A stretch of 32,174 bases of DNA. It comes from Candidatus Omnitrophota bacterium. Lineage in GTDB: Bacteria > Omnitrophota > Omnitrophia > Omnitrophales > Omnitrophaceae. The notes beneath the pieces are model-generated. The model did no database searches. It worked only from the letters and a program-made list of their open reading frames with translations, and had not been told where the DNA came from. A program made the position numbers and the translations under genes. The stretch's first letter is position 1; every line of letters starts with the position of its first letter. Shown piece by piece: positions 27,574-32,174 of the stretch. The stretch lies in contig JAKQXH010000068.1 in NCBI GenBank assembly GCA_029561555.1, positions 1 to 32,174 on the forward strand, given 5' to 3'.

Positions 27574-28605
27574 ATGATACGCTGTTCAATAGTCGGAGCC
27601 ACGGGATACACGGGAATCGAGCTGGCGAGGATTTTATTGCGTCATCCCCGCGTTCGGATTACCCATCTGACCAGCCGGCAGGAAGAGCCGCCGGAATTGG
27701 GAAAACTCTTGCCGGAGCTTTCTAAAAAGTCACCGCTCAAGATTGAAAAATTCGATATTCGGAAAGTTTTAGAAGGAAGCGACGTTGTTTTTAGTTGTCT
27801 TCCCCATACGGAATCGGCGGAATTCGTCCTGGCTCTTGCGTCGAAGAATAAGATCGTGATTGATCTTTCGGCCGATTTCCGGCTGAAGGACCCGAAACTA
27901 TATAAAACCTGGTATGGATGGAAACATCCCCGGCAGGCGCTTCTGAAAAGCGCCGCGTACGGTCTTCCGGAAATTTACCGGGAGGAGATTCAAGGCGCGT
28001 CTTTGATCGCGAATCCCGGGTGTTATCCGACGGCGACGATTTTGGGGCTCGCGCCTTTGCTGGCAGAAGGATTGATTGAGACGGATTCGATTGCGGTGGA
28101 TGCGAAATCCGGCTTCAGCGGCGCCGGAAAGAAATTGAAGGCGGAGCTGCTGACCGGCGAGGTGAACGAGAATTTCAAGGCATATAAAATTAATCAGCAC
28201 CAGCATATGCCTGAAATCCAGATGGTCTTGAGCGATGTCGCCAAGGCAAAAATCCAGTTTGCGTTTGTTCCGCATCTTCTGCCCCTGGAGCGGGGCATTC
28301 TCGCGACGATTTATGCCCGGAAAAAAGCGGGCGTGAAGGCGAAAAAAATCCGGGCCGCGTTTTTGGCGGCTTATGAAAAGGAGCCGTTCGTGCGGGTGCG
28401 GAAGGAGGGGGATTTCCCGAGCCTTCACGCGGTTCAGAATACGAATTTCTGCGACATCGGGGTCTGGGCGGAGGATAAGAACTCCCGGGTGGTCGTGGTG
28501 TCGGCGATTGATAATCTGGTAAAAGGCGCAAGCGGTCAGGCGGTTCAAAACATGAATATCCGGCTCGGATTTCCCGAACAGGCCGGGTTTGAGAGGCTAG
28601 AATGA
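27574..28605 (+). CDS. argC: N-acetyl-gamma-glutamyl-phosphate reductase
   Basis: VGATGYTGIELARIL, NPGCYPTATILGLAPLL. Confidence 0.97.
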   Translation: MIRCSIVGATGYTGIELARILLRHPRVRITHLTSRQEEPPELGKLLPELSKKSPLKIEKFDIRKVLEGSDVVFSCLPHTESAEFVLALASKNKIVIDLSADFRLKDPKLYKTWYGWKHPRQALLKSAAYGLPEIYREEIQGASLIANPGCYPTATILGLAPLLAEGLIETDSIAVDAKSGFSGAGKKLKAELLTGEVNENFKAYKINQHQHMPEIQMVLSDVAKAKIQFAFVPHLLPLERGILATIYARKKAGVKAKKIRAAFLAAYEKEPFVRVRKEGDFPSLHAVQNTNFCDIGVWAEDKNSRVVVVSAIDNLVKGASGQAVQNMNIRLGFPEQAGFERLE

Positions 28606-29810
28606 AGAAAACAATTATTCCGCAAGGAACGGTGACGTCCCCGAAAGGATTTGTGGCTTCCGGTTTTCACGCGGGGATTAAAAAGAACAAACTCGACACG
28701 GCATTAATCCTTTCGACTTCGCCGGCGGTGGCCGGCGCGACTTTCACGCGAAACACCGCGAAGGCCTGGCCGGTGCTGTGGTCGAAAAAAGCGGTGCAGC
28801 ATCGGACGCATCGCGCGATTTTCGGGACCAGCGGCAACGCCAATTGCTTCAACGGGGACGGCGGGCGCGAGGCAGTCCGCCGGTGCGTGAAATTTTTGAG
28901 CGCGAAACTCGGAATCGCCGAGGACGAAGTGCTGATCGCCCAGACCGGGATTATCGGGCGGGCGTTTCCGACGGCCAAGGTGCTGAAGGGAATTCCTCCG
29001 CTGATTGAAACCCTCGCCCCGGACGGCGGGCACCGCGCGGCTCAGGGGATTTTGACCACGGACCGTCAGACGAAAGAAATCGCCGTCTCTTTCACGATCG
29101 AAGGGAAAGAGGTCCGCATCGGGGGCTGCGCGAAAGGCGCGGGAATGCTGAACCCGAACATGGCGACCATGCTCTGCTTTATCACGACGGATGCCGCGAT
29201 CGGGAAGGCCGTTCTGAGGCAGGCGCTGAAGGAAGCGGTGGATGACACGTTCAACCAGATCTGCATCGACAACGACATGAGTACGAACGACACGGTTTTT
29301 ATTTTGGCAAACGGCCAGGCCGGCAATCCGAAAATCCTGACGAAAGGGAGCGGGTATAAAATTTTTGTTTCGCAGCTCAAGCGGGTGTGCCGCACCATTG
29401 CGAAGGGATTAGTGAAGGACGGGGAAGGCGTTAATCGCGTGGCGGAAATTAAAGTGACCGGCGCGCGGAATTCCCGGGAAGCGAAAATCATCGCGCGGCA
29501 GATCGGTCAGTCCATGCTGTTCAAGACCATGCTGGCCGGCGGCGATCCCAACTGGGGGCGCGTGGTTGCGGCGGTGGGGTCGACGAAATTCCCGTTTGAT
29601 CCCAAAAGACTCGACGTCAGTTTCGAGGGCGTCAAAGTGTTGAATCACGGGCGGGTGCATCAGGAACAGGTCCCCGCTCTCCGGAAAAAATTGCAACGCA
29701 AACAAGTGGATGTGGCGGTTAACCTGAATCTCGGCCGGGGCGAAGCCAGATTTCTGACCTGCGATTTGACCCAGGCCTACGTGAGGATAAATGCATGGCT
29801 TACGACGTGA
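28602..29810 (+). CDS. argJ: Glutamate N-acetyltransferase / ArgJ
   Basis: KGAGMLNPNMATML self-cleavage motif, GDPNWGRVVAAVG. Confidence 0.97.
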   Translation: MKKTIIPQGTVTSPKGFVASGFHAGIKKNKLDTALILSTSPAVAGATFTRNTAKAWPVLWSKKAVQHRTHRAIFGTSGNANCFNGDGGREAVRRCVKFLSAKLGIAEDEVLIAQTGIIGRAFPTAKVLKGIPPLIETLAPDGGHRAAQGILTTDRQTKEIAVSFTIEGKEVRIGGCAKGAGMLNPNMATMLCFITTDAAIGKAVLRQALKEAVDDTFNQICIDNDMSTNDTVFILANGQAGNPKILTKGSGYKIFVSQLKRVCRTIAKGLVKDGEGVNRVAEIKVTGARNSREAKIIARQIGQSMLFKTMLAGGDPNWGRVVAAVGSTKFPFDPKRLDVSFEGVKVLNHGRVHQEQVPALRKKLQRKQVDVAVNLNLGRGEARFLTCDLTQAYVRINAWLTT

Positions 29811-30682
29811 CGGAATCGGATCAGTTTATGGAAAGGCTCGTCGAAAAGGCGAGTATTTTGATTGAGGCGCTTCCCTATATCAAGAAATTCCGCGGGAAGG
29901 AAGTGCTGATTAAATACGGCGGAGCCGCGATGGGAAACGAAGACATCCGCATGAACGTGCTCCACGACCTTGTTTTTATGAGTTACGTCGGGATCAAGCC
30001 GATTTTGATACACGGCGGCGGTCCGAATATCACCGAGCGCCTGAAAAAAGAGGGGATTGCCTCGAAGTTCGTGGACGGCCTCCGGGTGACGGACAAGAAA
30101 ACGATCAGCCTGGTTTCGGACACGCTCGCGGACCTGAATAAAAGCATCGTGCACGACATCAATCAGCTCGGCGCCCGCGCGATCGGGTTGAGTGGGTTTG
30201 ACAATGAAATCCTGAACGTGAAAAAGGTGGAGGCCAAAGAGGACATCGGATACGTCGGAGAAGTCGTGGCGGTGAATCTGCTGCCGCTCAAGGAATTGAC
30301 GGAGTTCAACATCATCCCCGTCGTGTATCCTCTCGGCATCGACGAGAAAGGCGAGATGTACAACGTGAACGCGGACGAAGCGGCGGCGAAAATCGCGGCG
30401 GCGATGCAGGTGCAGAAGCTGATGATTCTTTCGAATGTCCGCGGGATCCTGAGGGACCCGGAAGATCCGAAATCGCTGATCTCATCGCTTCATGTGGACG
30501 AGGTCGAGACGCTGATCAAGAACAAAGTGATCAGCGGCGGAATGATCCCCAAAATCAGGGCCTGTATCGCGGCCCTGCAGGGGGACGTGAAAAAAGCGCA
30601 CATCATCGACGGACGGATCAAGCATTCGCTGCTTCTTGAAATCTTTACGGACCAAGGAATCGGTACCGAAATCATTTTGTAA
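29795..30682 (+). CDS. argB: Acetylglutamate kinase
   Basis: IKYGGAAMG, LIHGGGPNIT, NVNADEAAAKIA, GGMIPKI. Confidence 0.97.
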   Translation: MAYDVTESDQFMERLVEKASILIEALPYIKKFRGKEVLIKYGGAAMGNEDIRMNVLHDLVFMSYVGIKPILIHGGGPNITERLKKEGIASKFVDGLRVTDKKTISLVSDTLADLNKSIVHDINQLGARAIGLSGFDNEILNVKKVEAKEDIGYVGEVVAVNLLPLKELTEFNIIPVVYPLGIDEKGEMYNVNADEAAAKIAAAMQVQKLMILSNVRGILRDPEDPKSLISSLHVDEVETLIKNKVISGGMIPKIRACIAALQGDVKKAHIIDGRIKHSLLLEIFTDQGIGTEIIL

Positions 30683-30696
30683 CCCGGGCTGTTTCT

Positions 30697-31887
30697 ATGA
30701 GAAATCAGGACATCAAACAACTATACGAGACTTTTGTCCTTCCGACTTACCGCCAGCTTCCGGTCTGTCTGGCAAAGGGGAAGGGCGGCCGCGTCTGGGA
30801 CCTGGAGGGGAAGGAGTATCTGGACTTCTTTCCGGGATGGGGCGTTTCCGGCCTCGGGCATTCGCATCCCGCGGTGGTGAGCGCGATTAAGGATCAGGCG
30901 AGGAAACTGATTCATGTTTCGAATAATTTTCTGAATCCCAAGCAGGCGAGGCTTGCCGAGGCCATTTCCGAAGCGTCGTTTCCCGCGAGGGTCTTTTTCG
31001 GGAACAGCGGGGCGGAGGCCAACGAAGGGGCCATCAAATTCGCGCGGAGATACGGTTCGGCGACGGGACGCTACGAAATCATCACCATGGAGAATTCGTT
31101 TCACGGCCGGACGCTTGCCACGATCACGGCGACGGGGCAGACCAAGTATCAGGAGGGATTCGCTCCCCTGCCGGAGGGATTCGGATACGTCCCGTTCAAC
31201 GACCTGGAGGCGCTCAAAAAACGGATCGGCCCCAAAACCGTCGCGGTGATGCTGGAACTGATTCAGGGCGAGGGTGGAATTAACGTGGCCTCTCCGGAGT
31301 ATGTCCGGGAAATCCGGCGGATCTGCGACGAAAAAGACCTGCTGCTGATTGCCGATGAAGTGCAGACCGGGATGGGGCGGACGGGAAAATTTTTCGCGTA
31401 TCAGCATTACGGGATCGAACCGGACTTGATGACGTTGGCCAAGGCGCTGGGGGGCGGGGTCCCGATCGGCGCGCTGGTCGTGAACCGGAGAATCAAGGGG
31501 GAAATTCTCACGCCCGGGACGCATGCCTCGACATTCGGCGGGAACCCTTTGGCCTGCGCGGCGGCGCTCGGGGTGTTCAAGGCGATCCGGAAAGAGAAGC
31601 TCCTCCGGAACACCGAAATCATGGGCGCTTATCTCCGGGAAAAATTGGAAGAACTGAAGACGAAATATTCCTTCATCAGGGAAATCCGCGGGATGGGGCT
31701 CATGCTGGGGATGGACCTCAGCATCCCGGGCGCGAAGATCGCGGAAGAATGTCTCAATGCGGGGCTGTTGATCAATTGCACGCACGAGACGGTTTTGAGA
31801 ATTATGCCGGCGATGATCGTCTCCAAGACATTCCTCAACCGCGGGCTGTTTATTCTGGATAAAGTTTTGGCGAACGTTCGGAAGTAG
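30697..31887 (+). CDS. argD: Acetylornithine aminotransferase
   Basis: FFGNSGAEANEGAIKFAR, IADEVQTGMGRTG, KALGGGVPIGAL. Confidence 0.97.
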   Translation: MRNQDIKQLYETFVLPTYRQLPVCLAKGKGGRVWDLEGKEYLDFFPGWGVSGLGHSHPAVVSAIKDQARKLIHVSNNFLNPKQARLAEAISEASFPARVFFGNSGAEANEGAIKFARRYGSATGRYEIITMENSFHGRTLATITATGQTKYQEGFAPLPEGFGYVPFNDLEALKKRIGPKTVAVMLELIQGEGGINVASPEYVREIRRICDEKDLLLIADEVQTGMGRTGKFFAYQHYGIEPDLMTLAKALGGGVPIGALVVNRRIKGEILTPGTHASTFGGNPLACAAALGVFKAIRKEKLLRNTEIMGAYLREKLEELKTKYSFIREIRGMGLMLGMDLSIPGAKIAEECLNAGLLINCTHETVLRIMPAMIVSKTFLNRGLFILDKVLANVRK

Positions 31888-31894
31888 GGTGCGA

Positions 31895-32174
31895 ATGAAA
31901 AATTTAATCACGATCAAAGATCTGGGTCTGGAAGAGATCCGGTTTCTGCTGGATTTTACGGAGCGGATCAAGAAGCATCCGTCCGTCTATTCCCAGAAAC
32001 TGCGCGGGAAGACACTGGGACTTATTTTCGAGAAAGCCTCCACGCGGACCTGGGCGTCCTTCCATGTCGGCATGGTGCAGATGGGGGGCAACACCCTCTA
32101 TCTCGGGCCTCAGGACATTGAGATGGGAAAGCGGGAAGAGGTGCGGGACATCGCGCGGGTGCTTTCGAGCTACA
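31895..32174 (+). CDS. argF: Ornithine carbamoyltransferase family, N-terminal part (truncated by window end)
   Basis: LRGKTLGLIFEKASTRTWASFHVGMVQMGGNTLYL; position after argD. Confidence 0.88.
   Translation, partial: MKNLITIKDLGLEEIRFLLDFTERIKKHPSVYSQKLRGKTLGLIFEKASTRTWASFHVGMVQMGGNTLYLGPQDIEMGKREEVRDIARVLSSY

Noticed and set aside
27555-27575. ATTCA near argC as ARG box
   Set aside because: Only a half-site; no palindrome
1-32174. CRISPR arrays, tRNA/rRNA genes, transposases, prophage genes
   Set aside because: None seen by eye on either strand; a tRNAscan/CRISPR search would be needed to exclude fully

Overview
The window is a gene-dense, GC-rich bacterial chromosomal segment, mostly housekeeping. 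The phylum is not certain; the style would fit a PVC/Omnitrophota-like or deltaproteobacterial-grade lineage, but that is a weak inference. Left to right: 3' end of radC; DEAD-box helicase; cold-shock protein; peptide deformylase; TrmA/RumA-type RNA methyltransferase; QueG; a QueD/PTPS-family protein lacking the catalytic Cys; Cys-rich small protein; Dtd; ketopantoate reductase; kinase-like protein; SEC-C protein; GGQ release-factor-like protein; NupC-type transporter; an AT-rich island with a 58-aa membrane ORF absent from the ORF track; HEAT-repeat protein; MFS permease; a structured intergenic RNA; RlmD-like methyltransferase; PilZ protein; YjbQ; HAD phosphatase; second SEC-C protein; Era; KtrB/KtrA; exported protein; NUDIX; radical SAM protein; TolC-MacA-MacB exporter; argCJBDF (argF truncated at the window edge). 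The most interesting signal is at 13584-13840: a self-contained transcription unit with a TTGTAT-N17-TATATT promoter, a c-di-GMP-I (GEMM-I) aptamer with GAAA tetraloop and a textbook CCUAAG/UAUGG receptor, two further hairpins and a strong intrinsic terminator. It has no credible ORF, and a PilZ (c-di-GMP receptor) gene lies about 1.4 kb downstream. This resembles the stand-alone abundant GEMM RNA (merRNA) reported in Bdellovibrio. All calls are from reading the sequence; no searches or folding programs were run.
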